Shown: piece by piece, positions 7,101 to 15,898 of the stretch
Position numbering within the stretch: position 1 is the stretch's first letter
Layout of the letters: every line of letters begins with the position of its first letter
Assembly: GCF_002964665.1 (NCBI RefSeq)
Contig: NZ_PQBZ01000039.1
Coordinates: forward strand, 6,943-63,456
Reading direction: 5' to 3'
DNA: 56,514 nucleotides
Origin: Pseudoalteromonas sp. T1lg23B
GTDB taxonomy: Bacteria; Pseudomonadota; Gammaproteobacteria; Enterobacterales; Alteromonadaceae
Made by a program: the position numbers and the translations under genes
Notes under the pieces: model-generated
The model's input: the letters and a program-made list of their open reading frames with translations, nothing else
What the model was told of the DNA's origin: nothing
Database searches by the model: none

Positions 7101-9009
7101 AAGCCACCCTTTATTTAGCGAAAATCTCTTCAGACCAACCTTTGAGGTCAGTGCTGGACATTGGCTAGCAAGCTTATCTATTGCCAACTTAGTGTTTAAC
7201 TCTTTTAGCAGCGAGCCAACACAAATTGCGCAAGCCGTTTCTGTTGTATTGGCGGGTATGAGTTTCAATATGTACAACCAAAGTAAGCATCGAGTGAAGT
7301 TGTATGAAAAAATAAGGTATAACGATTATATGTTTGCCCAGTTGGATAAGCTTATTTTGGGGCAAGAAAAGGATTTGCAGCATGTTTACATCGGCAAAGG
7401 CTTTCATTGGGGACCGGAACACACTGCAAGAGTAAGAGAGTTGATGCGTCTTTCCTCAGATCTGCAGGAAATTAAACTTCCCTTTCTCTGGCAGCTATGT
7501 ACCAAAAACAAAAAAGACACAACCAAAAAGCTGGGAGGTCACCCTTATATTCATGCTGTAGGACTAGATAAGGCCGAACAGTCTATGCGTCTAGAGACAG
7601 AGAATTTCAAAGGCCATACCCTAATTTACGGTCAAGTCGGTACGGGCAAAACGAGTATGTTGCAATTGCTCTCTAGTTTATCGCTGGTGCGTGATAACAC
7701 GGTGATCGTGATTGACCCAAAAAATGATTTAAATTGGCTAAAAACCCTCAAGTACACCGCCAAGATGAAAAATCGCCCTTTTTATTATTTTCATCCCAGT
7801 CAGCCCAGCTCTAATATCGTCAAGATTGACGCCATAGGAACCTATACAAAAGCGTCGGAGATAGCCTCTAGATTGCAATCTATACTCCCATCCGGTGGTG
7901 ACTCTGAGTCGTTTTCTAACTATGCCTGGTCACAGTTCAATGCTGTTGCTGAGGGTTTACTCTTTATTGGTAAAAAGCCCAATCTAATTACAATACACAA
8001 ATACCTGTTTATTGAACGTGAGGAGTTAGTTGAGTTAGTCCTAGACAAGTACTTAGACACTCACATGCAACACCTGAGCACAGAGCCAGACAAACACCCA
8101 AAAATAGACTCGCTCGAAAAAAAGATAACTTACTATAAGAAAAAGATAAAACCGACTGCTGCAAAGGATGACTTAGATACGCGCCATCGGCGCACAGTGA
8201 TGACAATGATAAACTACATCACCTTAGAAGATCCTGCGCGATATGCAGTGATGATGTCAACCACCAAGCCACTTATTGAGCAACTGGTTGCCACACCTCT
8301 GGATGAATTGCTATCGCCGGTCTTTGTACCAGGCGCAGAAGATCACCGCCCTATCATCACCACTAAGGGGGTTATGGAAACCGGTGGCGTATTATATATA
8401 GCCCTCGACTCCATGTCGGATCCGACGATTTCGTCTGTTATAGCGAAAATGTTACTTGCGGATGTATGTGCCAATGCTGCTGAGCGATATAATTCAAATA
8501 CAGAAACCCCTCCGCGTTTAAGCCTGTTTGTCGATGAAGCACACAGCGCACTTAACGATCCTTTGTTAGATTTAATGGCGATGGGCCGAGCGGCGGAAAT
8601 CGAGGTCTATTTAAGTTCACAGACACAACCAGATTATGAGCATAAAGCGGGCAAAGAAATCGCCAAAAGACTGACAGGCCTGTGTGGTAATGTCATCAGC
8701 ATGCGTGTGTCCGATGCAGACACGCAAGAGTTTGTAACCTCTCGCCTTGGTGAAACCCGAGTGACCGAAATTCAACGCAGTCGAACTGCACAATCAAATA
8801 CTCAATCACATTTTAGAGATTATATGAGCACATACATAGAGGGATTTAAACATGTGGACTCAGAAGTATTCCCTATCACCCTATTATCCGACTTGCCCAA
8901 ACTACAATATGTCGGGCACTTTTCAGATGGCTCAAAACGAAAGGGCGTGATCCCCATCATTAAATTCAATGCCAAAACTTCAAAAGAGTTTGCTAAGCGT
9001 ACGTATTAA
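7093..9009 (+). CDS. traD: TraD, VirD4-type coupling protein
   Basis: The 638-residue ATPase links the relaxosome to the secretion channel. One or two N-terminal hydrophobic stretches (about residues 14-58) anchor it in the inner membrane. Walker A is GQVGTGKTS (about residues 180-188), followed by VIVIDPKNDLNWL as in TraD/TraG-family pumps, and Walker B is LFVDEAHSAL (about 478-487). The C-terminal conserved block ITLLSDLPKLQYVG is typical of SXT-type TraD. It overlaps the relaxase gene by 8 nt, as is usual for MOBH traI-traD pairs. SD AGGAAA precedes the ATG. Confidence 0.95.
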   Translation: MDRSHPLFSENLFRPTFEVSAGHWLASLSIANLVFNSFSSEPTQIAQAVSVVLAGMSFNMYNQSKHRVKLYEKIRYNDYMFAQLDKLILGQEKDLQHVYIGKGFHWGPEHTARVRELMRLSSDLQEIKLPFLWQLCTKNKKDTTKKLGGHPYIHAVGLDKAEQSMRLETENFKGHTLIYGQVGTGKTSMLQLLSSLSLVRDNTVIVIDPKNDLNWLKTLKYTAKMKNRPFYYFHPSQPSSNIVKIDAIGTYTKASEIASRLQSILPSGGDSESFSNYAWSQFNAVAEGLLFIGKKPNLITIHKYLFIEREELVELVLDKYLDTHMQHLSTEPDKHPKIDSLEKKITYYKKKIKPTAAKDDLDTRHRRTVMTMINYITLEDPARYAVMMSTTKPLIEQLVATPLDELLSPVFVPGAEDHRPIITTKGVMETGGVLYIALDSMSDPTISSVIAKMLLADVCANAAERYNSNTETPPRLSLFVDEAHSALNDPLLDLMAMGRAAEIEVYLSSQTQPDYEHKAGKEIAKRLTGLCGNVISMRVSDADTQEFVTSRLGETRVTEIQRSRTAQSNTQSHFRDYMSTYIEGFKHVDSEVFPITLLSDLPKLQYVGHFSDGSKRKGVIPIIKFNAKTSKEFAKRTY

Positions 9010-9022
9010 AGAAGATCAGATT

Positions 9023-9601
9023 ATGATAAAAAACCCAAGGTCAACAAAAAGCCAGATGAATTTACTGTTGCCGCGAAAAATCAGCAAGGTACTATCTAAA
9101 ATATATTGGAACTGGCCATCGTTAGAAAAAATGCATATTGCCTTCTTTAAACAGGTTGGTGATAAGGTGCGCATTCATAACTCGCAAGAGTTGTTATTTT
9201 TACACGCCACAAGAAGAGCGGTCACGGTATTTACGGATCTTGAAGAAGTTTCGATGAGAAATGCATTTAGAGCATTTGTTACTGAGCTGGTTGACGCACT
9301 CGAATATTCCCTGCAATTTTGTATATATAAAAAGAATACCAGCCATGTCATTGCCTTTGACCCTTTCACCGAGAGTTTTCACAATTGGTTAGGCGATGTG
9401 AGCGAAGAAGAAATCGACATAAAATATGTTGGTAAGCCACCACAATATGATAAGTTCGAAAATAACTGCCGACTCATTCTAACCGCCAAAATAGCATCAA
9501 GAATTGATCTAATAAACCTAGGGATAATACCTGATATGGCACAGACGAATACAGCGACCCGCGACCCAATTTTAGTGTCAGATGAATTAGACATTTTTTA
9601 G
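9023..9601 (+). CDS. Hypothetical protein between TraD and DUF4400
   Basis: This 192-residue soluble protein is encoded 13 nt after traD and 9 nt before the DUF4400 gene. I chose the ATG at 9023 (GAAG about 9 nt upstream) over an earlier ATG at 8969 lying inside traD. The sequence is basic at the N-terminus, then mixed alpha/beta, ending with an acidic tail (SDELDIF). No signal peptide, membrane segment or recognisable motif is visible. SXT-type elements also carry a poorly characterised gene in this interval, so a role in coupling or transfer is plausible but unproven. Confidence 0.75.
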   Translation: MIKNPRSTKSQMNLLLPRKISKVLSKIYWNWPSLEKMHIAFFKQVGDKVRIHNSQELLFLHATRRAVTVFTDLEEVSMRNAFRAFVTELVDALEYSLQFCIYKKNTSHVIAFDPFTESFHNWLGDVSEEEIDIKYVGKPPQYDKFENNCRLILTAKIASRIDLINLGIIPDMAQTNTATRDPILVSDELDIF

Positions 9602-9610
9602 GCTAATTAA

Positions 9611-10255
9611 GTGAATAAAAATACCAATCAACGCTCGCCGTTCATTATTTTTATCATTGGCACTTTGTTTTTCACCATCGTGTTTAACATTATTTTTATC
9701 ACGCCAGAAGAAAATGAGCAGCGAGTGCGCCTAGAAGCGGTGAGTATCTTCAACGTGGCAGGGCAACAGGTCATCGACAATATAGTCCGTAAAGCTCACT
9801 ATATATATCAACACACGATGATTAACAGCGGCATTGAGTATCTTATTGACAACCTCTTTGCCGTTAAGAATAGTTATCAAGGGCAAAATGCCATCATGCA
9901 AGTAGAGCAACTAACCGATAACTTTGGACAAAATTTAAAATTGGTGAGTTATCAGCTGGCTTTTCGGCTATCCGTGCTCAGTGAGTGGCTGATAACTTTA
10001 GCCGCGCTATTTGCAGGCTTTATTGTTGATGGCTATTACCGACGTAAGATAAACCAATATGAAAGCTCCAATGCCAGCATCGGTATGACCAAGGTTTGGT
10101 GGAGTATCGTGCTCACCTTCAGCTTTACATTAACCTTATATTTGTTTTTGCCTATTTCTTTGGGAGTCATGGCATTTTATTTCCCAGTCACCTATTTTTT
10201 ACTGTTATCTTTAAGTGTGAGAGGCATATTGATCCGCTACCATCCCAACTTTTAG
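9611..10255 (+). CDS. DUF4400 family membrane protein of the transfer region
   Basis: The 214-residue protein starts at a GTG and has about four membrane segments: residues 10-29, 119-140, 160-182 and 187-205. The middle (VSIFNVAGQQVIDNIV) and the GFIVDGYYRRKINQYE loop followed by tandem C-terminal membrane helices fit the DUF4400 family, found next to traD in SXT/R391, IncA/C and R27 relatives. Its function is unknown; the position suggests an inner-membrane partner of TraD. It ends the relaxase operon. A 174-bp gap with its own dyad promoter separates it from traA. Confidence 0.8.
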   Translation: MNKNTNQRSPFIIFIIGTLFFTIVFNIIFITPEENEQRVRLEAVSIFNVAGQQVIDNIVRKAHYIYQHTMINSGIEYLIDNLFAVKNSYQGQNAIMQVEQLTDNFGQNLKLVSYQLAFRLSVLSEWLITLAALFAGFIVDGYYRRKINQYESSNASIGMTKVWWSIVLTFSFTLTLYLFLPISLGVMAFYFPVTYFLLLSLSVRGILIRYHPNF

Positions 10256-10317
10256 CACCTCGATATTAAAGCCGAAGCAAGCTGCCTACAACTCAATCCC
10301 CCCACAATGCCTTTTCC

Positions 10318-10378
10318 CGATTAACTACGAAAATTTTCCCTGTTATTTCGCCATCGCTTAGGATCTATTTGAAATAAT
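10318..10378 (+). promoter_or_regulatory. Transfer-regulon dyad promoter, traA operon (site S4)
   Basis: The dyad at 10318-10347 has half-sites ATTAACT and GTTATT. AATAAT (10373-10378, five of six to consensus) starts 26 nt after it, and the -35 position (GCCATC) is unrelated to TTGACA. The site ends 82 nt before the traA ATG and drives traA through the trbI-like gene. Confidence 0.75.
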
Positions 10379-10429
10379 ACTCCTGCATTGACGCCCTCAA
10401 GTGGAGGGATTTTAAACTTGGAGATTAAA

Positions 10430-10711
10430 ATGAAATTTAGCATTCTATTTATTGGCTTAGCATCACTATTATTTGCCCTAGATGTATTTGCAGGTACTGG
10501 TGGTTCTCAATTTGACACTTATTACTCTGAAATTGTGGGCTGGCTAGATGGCGCCCCAGGTAAAGGTCTCATGGCACTGATGTTTTTGGTTGCTGGTTAC
10601 TTTGCAGTTATTGAACCTAACTTCATGCGTGCAGGCGCAGCGGCACTGTTCGGTTTAGTATTTGCGAATGCTTCAGCATTTATCACTGGTTTCTTAACAG
10701 CGACGATTTAA
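10430..10711 (+). CDS. traA: TraA, major conjugative pilin precursor
   Basis: The 93-residue prepilin has a leader ending FALDVFAG and, after cleavage, a small mature pilin with two hydrophobic helices (about residues 43-60 and 65-90) around a short polar turn (IEPN). That is the layout of F-type pilins. I chose the ATG at 10430 because GGAG lies 5 nt upstream and it gives a clean leader; the earlier in-frame ATG at 10388 would prepend 14 non-leader residues. It is first in the traA-L-E-E-K-B order, as in F. The encoded leader would be removed by a signal peptidase, possibly the S26 enzyme at 41746. Confidence 0.9.
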   Translation: MKFSILFIGLASLLFALDVFAGTGGSQFDTYYSEIVGWLDGAPGKGLMALMFLVAGYFAVIEPNFMRAGAAALFGLVFANASAFITGFLTATI

Positions 10712-10719
10712 TGTAAGCC

Positions 10720-11001
10720 ATGAAAGAAAAGCGCATTCCAACTCGCCAAAATCAATCTGTAGAGATAGGGATATTCCCCGCAGATGCCCTCGGGCCAGCC
10801 CTTGTCATGTTTATTATTTTCACGACGTTGGGAAGCGCTAATATTGGGATCATGGTCAGCGCTATATGTCTTTACTTTTCAAAGGGTTTAAAAGACAAAG
10901 GGCGTGGATTTATGAAACATTATTTGTGGTCTAAGGGTTATACGTTAAAGATTGCTAGCAGAGCTATTCCTAACTCTAAAGTGAGGCAATATCATCGATG
11001 A
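10720..11001 (+). CDS. traL: TraL, pilus assembly membrane protein
   Basis: The 93-residue protein has a central hydrophobic hairpin (about residues 24-58) and a basic C-terminal tail (KDKGRGFMKHYLWSKG), as in F-type TraL, an inner-membrane component of pilus assembly. It lies 8 nt after traA. Its stop overlaps the next ATG (ATGA), so translation is coupled to the first traE-type gene. Length agrees with the family (about 91-100). Confidence 0.88.
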   Translation: MKEKRIPTRQNQSVEIGIFPADALGPALVMFIIFTTLGSANIGIMVSAICLYFSKGLKDKGRGFMKHYLWSKGYTLKIASRAIPNSKVRQYHR

Positions 11002-11597
11002 GCACTTGCTCTTACCACAGTTCGATACCAGAGGCGATCACAACAGCAACTTCGTTAAAGCAGCTTAAGTTGCTACTCTTAGTGCTGCTTGCTATCACCT
11101 CTTTGTATCTTACATTTAGAACAGAAATCATCACCGTCAAGAACAACTTGTCCCCAGATATTTTGTTGTTATCTGGAAACAGCCTAAGCGAAAGCGAAAT
11201 GACATCCATGGGACTCTATTACTCCGTTAGATACGGTAATATTTCTTCTAATTCGATGAAAAGCATAGAAAAAATATTACCAAAAATGCTGCCCTTTTCC
11301 AGTAGAGAGGACACCAAGGAGTATATAGAAGAGCTGAAAACAGTATACGAAGACACCGAAGTTACGGAGCGTTTTGTACCAACGAGAGTCTCTGTGCATA
11401 AACAAATGAGCAAGGTTTGGGTAACGGGCACTCGATATATTTACGTCCAACAAAACAAACCGAAAATCGCGCAAGTAACGAAGGTATACGAATTCAAGAT
11501 CAAAAGAGGCTTCGCATACCCTGCACATTCAGAAATTCAAATCGGTGCGGGTAATGCACAAAGAGAAATATCAGCCTATTTAGAGCAAGAAAATTGA
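10998..11597 (+). CDS. TraE/VirB8-like protein, first of two tandem copies
   Basis: The 199-residue protein has one N-terminal membrane helix (about residues 24-42) and a periplasmic domain. It fits the TraE/VirB8 fold: an SVRYGNISSNSMKSIEKILPKML helix section, then the strand motif SKVWVTGTRYIYV typical of TraE, then VYEFKIKRGFAYP. It overlaps traL by 4 nt and lies 10 nt before a second, more canonical traE. Similarity between the two is low but architecture is the same. TraE-type proteins link the inner membrane to the outer-membrane core. Two different copies could form a mixed ring; alternatively this copy may have a separate role. Confidence 0.7.
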   Translation: MSTCSYHSSIPEAITTATSLKQLKLLLLVLLAITSLYLTFRTEIITVKNNLSPDILLLSGNSLSESEMTSMGLYYSVRYGNISSNSMKSIEKILPKMLPFSSREDTKEYIEELKTVYEDTEVTERFVPTRVSVHKQMSKVWVTGTRYIYVQQNKPKIAQVTKVYEFKIKRGFAYPAHSEIQIGAGNAQREISAYLEQEN

Positions 11598-11607
11598 GGA
11601 TAAAAAG

Positions 11608-12258
11608 GTGTTAAAGAGCCCAGCTATCAGAACCTACAGTGAATCAATTAAGTATATAAAAGATAATAAAATTTCTAATATTTTATTATCTTTTACGCTA
11701 TTGGTTCTGGCGTATGGATTTGTGACCAATAAAACGACTGTCATCGTTAAACCTCCGATGATGAATCAAACTATCGAATATACCGCTGGGCAAGCTAATG
11801 CGGCACTGAAAATAGCTTGGGGAGATTGGGTAGCCAGCCTCACAGGCAATATCAACCCAAACTCAGAACCGTTCATTAAATCTGAACTCAAAAAAATCAT
11901 GGAGCCGCAAATAGAAGCAGAATTCTTTAGCGGTCTCAATGCCCATGTTGAAACATTAAAGCTTAAAGAGTCAGAGCAAATCTTTAGCGTTCTAGAAGCT
12001 GATTACATACCTAAGGCTGACATTGTCTGGGTGTACGGTGAAAAAGAAGAAATAAGTAAGCGAAAAGGTCGAGGAAAACCTGTGCCTTGGACATATGAAA
12101 TCAAAGTGAGAATTGTTGATGGCTCTCCTTTGGTTTATGGCTTTGCCCAATATCAAGGGGAACCTGATATCCAAGGCATGATCACCAACTTTAACCACAC
12201 TCAACAAAAACAATCAGACCAGCTCGATCAGCAAGTAAATAAGGACAATGTTGAATGA
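11608..12258 (+). CDS. traE: TraE, VirB8-like channel protein
   Basis: The 216-residue protein starts at a GTG with SD AGGA. It has one membrane helix (about residues 23-41) and a periplasmic domain that resembles SXT-type TraE closely: VIVKPPMMNQTIEY, then AWGDWVASLTGNINP, the VWVYGEK strand and GSPLVYGFAQYQGEP. It belongs to the traA-L-E-E-K-B operon, and its stop overlaps the traK start by 4 nt (ATGA). The C-terminus has a polar Gln-rich tail. This is the canonical TraE of the pair. Confidence 0.88.
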   Translation: MLKSPAIRTYSESIKYIKDNKISNILLSFTLLVLAYGFVTNKTTVIVKPPMMNQTIEYTAGQANAALKIAWGDWVASLTGNINPNSEPFIKSELKKIMEPQIEAEFFSGLNAHVETLKLKESEQIFSVLEADYIPKADIVWVYGEKEEISKRKGRGKPVPWTYEIKVRIVDGSPLVYGFAQYQGEPDIQGMITNFNHTQQKQSDQLDQQVNKDNVE

Positions 12259-13325
12259 AAACCAAGATAGCCGCATTCGCCCTAGCAGTACTCACACATT
12301 CAGTATTAGCTGAACAGAGCAGTTCACCGCAATATCAAATGTCTCTTCCTGTATCGGGCGCTTCAAATCCTGTTGTAAAAGATGAAGAAGTTGAAAAAAG
12401 GCAAATGATAGCCGCAGAGCTATTTAAGCAACAGAATCATGATTTGAAAATAGATCCCTCTTTATATGGGATTGTTCAAGATGGTTCAGCGATGACCACT
12501 GAACAAAAAGTGCTTGCTAAATATAGACCAAGACTCAGTGTAAAAACGGAAATTGGCGGCAATGAAATGCTACCTATCGCGATTGGTCTACCCAACCGTA
12601 TAAAAACAAATTTTAAAGATGTTGAAGTGGTCGGTTCGTTCCCTGAAACAGTTTACATTGCCCAAGAAGGCGGATTTGTCACCATCAGCACGAATACAGC
12701 TAACCCGATAGGATTGTTTCTTAGAGAATATGGTATGCCAGAAACTGAGGTGGCCGTCACTTTGTTCCCTTTTCAGGTTGGGCAAGCGATGATCAACTTG
12801 GATATTAAAATCCCACAGGCACTACAAACAGAGATTGATCGCAACCATAAGCGTCGTGTTGAAGAAGAGAAGCTTGCTGAAGCAATGCTGATGCTAGATG
12901 CGGAAAATCGTAAGGCTAAACCACATATCAAGAAATATTCAGCGATATTAGAGCATATTGCCAAGGGTGTTGATCCTAACGGTTTCATATTACAAGAGAT
13001 CACACCAAGAATGCCCTGCCCGCTGCTGGCATCTAAAGGTATCAACCATGTTCAATATCAGCAATATAACAATGCAAGACAACTCGTTGATATTCTAGTT
13101 ATTGAGAATACGTCGAGCTATCCGGTGGATTTCGACGAAAGCTATTGCATGTATGAGCTTGATAACTATGGTCAAGCAGTCAAGAAAAAAGATGTCATTG
13201 TAGTCGGTTCATACCCTAGATCAACGCTGTTTCCAGGCGAGAAAGCGGAAGTATATATTCTTCGCAATAAAGAGCTCCCCATCGCTCAAAAATCCAGCCG
13301 TCAACGTTTGATAGAGCTTAACTAA
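12255..13325 (+). CDS. traK: TraK, secretin-like outer-membrane core component
   Basis: The 356-residue protein has a signal peptide (cleaved near LAE, residue 19) and a TraK domain: LPIAIGLPNRIKTNF with DVEVVG, the Ala-x-Glu-Gly-Gly-Phe-Val-Thr-Ile-Ser strand, and a C-terminal domain with Cys residues (MPCPLL, SYCMYE) and EVYILRN near the end. TraK with TraV and TraB forms the outer-membrane core of F-type systems. It is longer than F TraK (242) and nearer SXT TraK (about 300). A charged helical insert (about residues 193-240) may explain the extra length. It overlaps traE by 4 nt and precedes traB by 14 nt. Confidence 0.88.
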   Translation: MKTKIAAFALAVLTHSVLAEQSSSPQYQMSLPVSGASNPVVKDEEVEKRQMIAAELFKQQNHDLKIDPSLYGIVQDGSAMTTEQKVLAKYRPRLSVKTEIGGNEMLPIAIGLPNRIKTNFKDVEVVGSFPETVYIAQEGGFVTISTNTANPIGLFLREYGMPETEVAVTLFPFQVGQAMINLDIKIPQALQTEIDRNHKRRVEEEKLAEAMLMLDAENRKAKPHIKKYSAILEHIAKGVDPNGFILQEITPRMPCPLLASKGINHVQYQQYNNARQLVDILVIENTSSYPVDFDESYCMYELDNYGQAVKKKDVIVVGSYPRSTLFPGEKAEVYILRNKELPIAQKSSRQRLIELN

Positions 13326-13339
13326 GAGAGACACACCTC

Positions 13340-14683
13340 ATGGATAAACTAAGAGAGTTTTTAGAAACTATTAAAGATAAGTTAGTGGATGATACGAAGT
13401 TTCGACTGAAAGTCATTTCTCTTGTCGCCCTATCTGTGGTCTGCTTTATCTTATTTGGCGGCTCCGATGAAGGCTATGAGTTTAACTTCAAACAATCCAA
13501 ACCTAAACCTATGTTTGTGTCATCCGATGCTGCGAATGAAATTGATAGGGACAATATTGACTCAGCCTATAAGGCACTGCAAAAGCAATCAAAAGAGATG
13601 GAAACACAGACCATCAAAATGCAGCAAGTATGGGAAGGAAAACGCCAAGACCTGGAAACTCAGTTAGATAAGCAAAGACAGGAAATGCAAGAACTCAAAC
13701 GACAATTAGAAGTGATAAGCTCGAACCGTAATAATGTTGCCAACTCCTCTTTGAATGCTCAGCAGTCAACTCAACAGTCTGTAACATCTGCGCAATCAAA
13801 CGAGGTGCAACCTGCATTTTCTCAATCTATGCAACCAACTCATTCGACGGTTAAGCAAAGTCGGACCAATATCATCACAGCGGCTCCCATTACCGGAGAA
13901 GGAATACGTTTTATCTCGCAACGCAAAGAAATCACGTACAAATCATCTGGTGAGATAGAAACGCAATTAAGAGGCAAGGCGTTAGAATCACAAAAGGCTT
14001 TAGAGCAAAGTAAAAATAATACTACCGTAGATGAGGAAGACGATGGTTTTTGGTTACCATCTGGAAGCATGATCACTACGACGCTTATCACCGGTGTTAA
14101 CGCCCCTACACACCCAAGTGCGCAATCTGAACCTGAGCCAGTAACAGCACTGATCACCGAGAATGTAATTTTACCAGGCGGTTATACAGTTGACTTGAGA
14201 GGATGCCATATCATCGGCTCTGCGATTGGTGCACTAAAAGATGATAGAGCTAAAATCCGCTCCGAACTAATTTCTTGTGTTAGAGAAGATGGTAAAGCTA
14301 TAGAGGTCAACCTAGCAGCATATGCTGCAGGTTCTGATGGCTTACAAGGTGTTAAAGGCAAACGGGTATCTTTAGCCACTCCTGTGCTAACGACATCTAT
14401 TGCAGCGGGTCTGGCCGGAGGTTTTGCTGGAGCGATGCAACCCCAGCGGATCCCTTCACTACAAACATCGAACAATCAAGAGGCGCTATTTCAAAGACCC
14501 GACGTGGGAGAAATCACGGGCATAGCAGCACTGGAAGGAACCTCACGTTCATTCAGTCGTGCGGAAGAGTATTTTATGGACCTGGCTGATCAAATGCACC
14601 CTTACATTGAAGTGAATGCAGGTAGGACTGTAGAGTTTATGACGACTCGTGGCACCAAACTTAAGATCAACCAAAAGGGTTAA
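13340..14683 (+). CDS. traB: TraB, VirB10-like envelope-spanning protein
   Basis: The 447-residue protein has one N-terminal membrane helix (about residues 24-41), a coiled coil rich in Gln/Lys/Glu (about 70-130), a Ser/Gln/Pro-rich linker, and a VirB10-type beta-barrel domain starting at FWLPSGSMITTTLITGV (about 236). The hydrophobic antenna segment with TSIAAGLAGGFAGAM (about 353-367) would form the outer-membrane portion. TraB bridges both membranes and contacts TraK and TraV. It sits 14 nt after traK and 2 nt before the trbI-like gene. Length agrees with SXT and F TraB (about 430-475). Confidence 0.93.
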   Translation: MDKLREFLETIKDKLVDDTKFRLKVISLVALSVVCFILFGGSDEGYEFNFKQSKPKPMFVSSDAANEIDRDNIDSAYKALQKQSKEMETQTIKMQQVWEGKRQDLETQLDKQRQEMQELKRQLEVISSNRNNVANSSLNAQQSTQQSVTSAQSNEVQPAFSQSMQPTHSTVKQSRTNIITAAPITGEGIRFISQRKEITYKSSGEIETQLRGKALESQKALEQSKNNTTVDEEDDGFWLPSGSMITTTLITGVNAPTHPSAQSEPEPVTALITENVILPGGYTVDLRGCHIIGSAIGALKDDRAKIRSELISCVREDGKAIEVNLAAYAAGSDGLQGVKGKRVSLATPVLTTSIAAGLAGGFAGAMQPQRIPSLQTSNNQEALFQRPDVGEITGIAALEGTSRSFSRAEEYFMDLADQMHPYIEVNAGRTVEFMTTRGTKLKINQKG

Positions 14684-14685
14684 TC

Positions 14686-15066
14686 ATGACTGTTATTGAC
14701 AAAGATAAATCGCCAAAAAATAGTAAAAACTCTGCTTTTCAGTACTCTGAGGTTGCTGTCAATGTAATTCTACTGGCCACGATTGTGGCTATAACTCTGT
14801 ACGCATTAATGGCCCTACATTATGAACCAAAGTTCGAAAAGTTGATGGCACAATCTCATGGTACAAAAATAGCTATCTTAAACTATCCAGAAATTTCCCT
14901 AAGCACAAATATCACAGATCCAAAAGAAGTTGCGATACGCACAAAAACGGTCGTTGACAGGCTGACTAACGAAGGGTACGTCGTTTTAGATGTGAGTGCA
15001 GTTCATAGTGTTAACTTAGACTTGGAAATAACCAAAGAAATGATTGAAAGTGTCGTATTGGAATAA
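14686..15066 (+). CDS. TrbI-like small inner-membrane protein
   Basis: The 126-residue protein has one membrane helix (about residues 26-46) and a C-terminal periplasmic domain with ILNYPEISLSTNI and YVVLDVSAVHSVNLDLEIT. This follows the F-type TrbI layout, where a VVL-x-x-x-AV segment is followed by D-x-T/E-x-x-I near the end. TrbI influences pilus retraction and length in F. It is the last gene of the traA operon, 2 nt after traB, and precedes the replication region. Assignment is by pattern and position only; it could also be another small transfer membrane protein. Confidence 0.6.
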   Translation: MTVIDKDKSPKNSKNSAFQYSEVAVNVILLATIVAITLYALMALHYEPKFEKLMAQSHGTKIAILNYPEISLSTNITDPKEVAIRTKTVVDRLTNEGYVVLDVSAVHSVNLDLEITKEMIESVVLE

Positions 15067-15109
15067 TATTAATTTGTATTATTCAATGAACTTGATCTCC
15101 CTATCCTTT

Positions 15110-15177
15110 ATCTAACAGTATGTTGCTGTAACCGAGCAGAATTGTTTTTCATGTCGGTTGCAGTATCACTGTTAGAT
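15110..15177. repeat. Imperfect inverted repeat after the trbI-like gene
   Basis: The left arm (15110-15135, starting ATCTAACAGT) is matched by the reverse complement of the right arm (15154-15177, ending ACTGTTAGAT). The arms also share TGYTGYAACCGA-like sequence, and 18 nt separate them. It may end the traA operon or belong to the origin. There is no clean T-tract directly after it. Confidence 0.45.
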
Positions 15178-15486
15178 CTCATACCATCTCTCCTAAAATC
15201 TGCAATGTTACTGTATCTCTGTATCCGATACTCTTAACATTTTCAATTTATTGGTTTATTAACCCGATCATGACCACTTATCACATCACCCTTCACTCGC
15301 ATCTGAAATGCAAATGACAGTTAAAAAGCAGCGATCCATGCATTGATACTATGATCGTCACGATCTCTTTGCATAGGCCTTCTGAGAGCGCCTCAGGATA
15401 AGACAGCATACATAATAGTGATGAAATGCATGTTCTTATTATTAAAAGATAAATTGTACGTTCATGTGGGTATGTGGGAAACGAAG

Positions 15487-15898
15487 TTATCCACATATCC
15501 ACATGACTATAAAGATCTATAAAGATCTATAGATCTAATATAAATATATATAAGATCTATAGATGCATTTAAGTTTTTGATAAATAATATCTTTTTAGGC
15601 TTATTCCTAACATAAAACTACACCTAATGAGACGTTTACCACCTTGTTACATATCGTTTTTCATGCCAAATAGATCATATGCCTTTCGCTAAGCTAACAT
15701 TTACCTTCTTTTTATGTGACAAATTACTTGCCTTTTAGGTGTTACAAAGGGGGAAAATGTCACTTATATCTATAGGTTACAAATAACTCCGCATAAAAGT
15801 GAGGGGGATCGGAATGTGGTTGCTTTGAGTATATGTGACAAAAAACTCCGCAAAAAAACACATTTATACCCATAGGTAACAAAAAACTCCTCATATGA
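15487..15898. other. Probable replication origin: DnaA box, GATC/AT-rich section, iteron-like repeats
   Basis: A perfect DnaA box TTATCCACA occupies 15487-15495. Next comes an A/T-rich stretch (15511-15570) with four AGATCT units (Dam GATC sites) in a repeating AAAGATCTAT pattern. Iteron-like repeats follow, with the core TGACAAAAAACTCCGCA or close variants at 15717, 15777, 15836 and 15877. Three of them share ACTCC and a leading ATAGGT or ATATGT. This is the standard layout of a theta-replicating iteron plasmid, and the Rep_3-type gene lies directly downstream. Strand of melting and exact boundaries cannot be set by eye. Confidence 0.75.
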
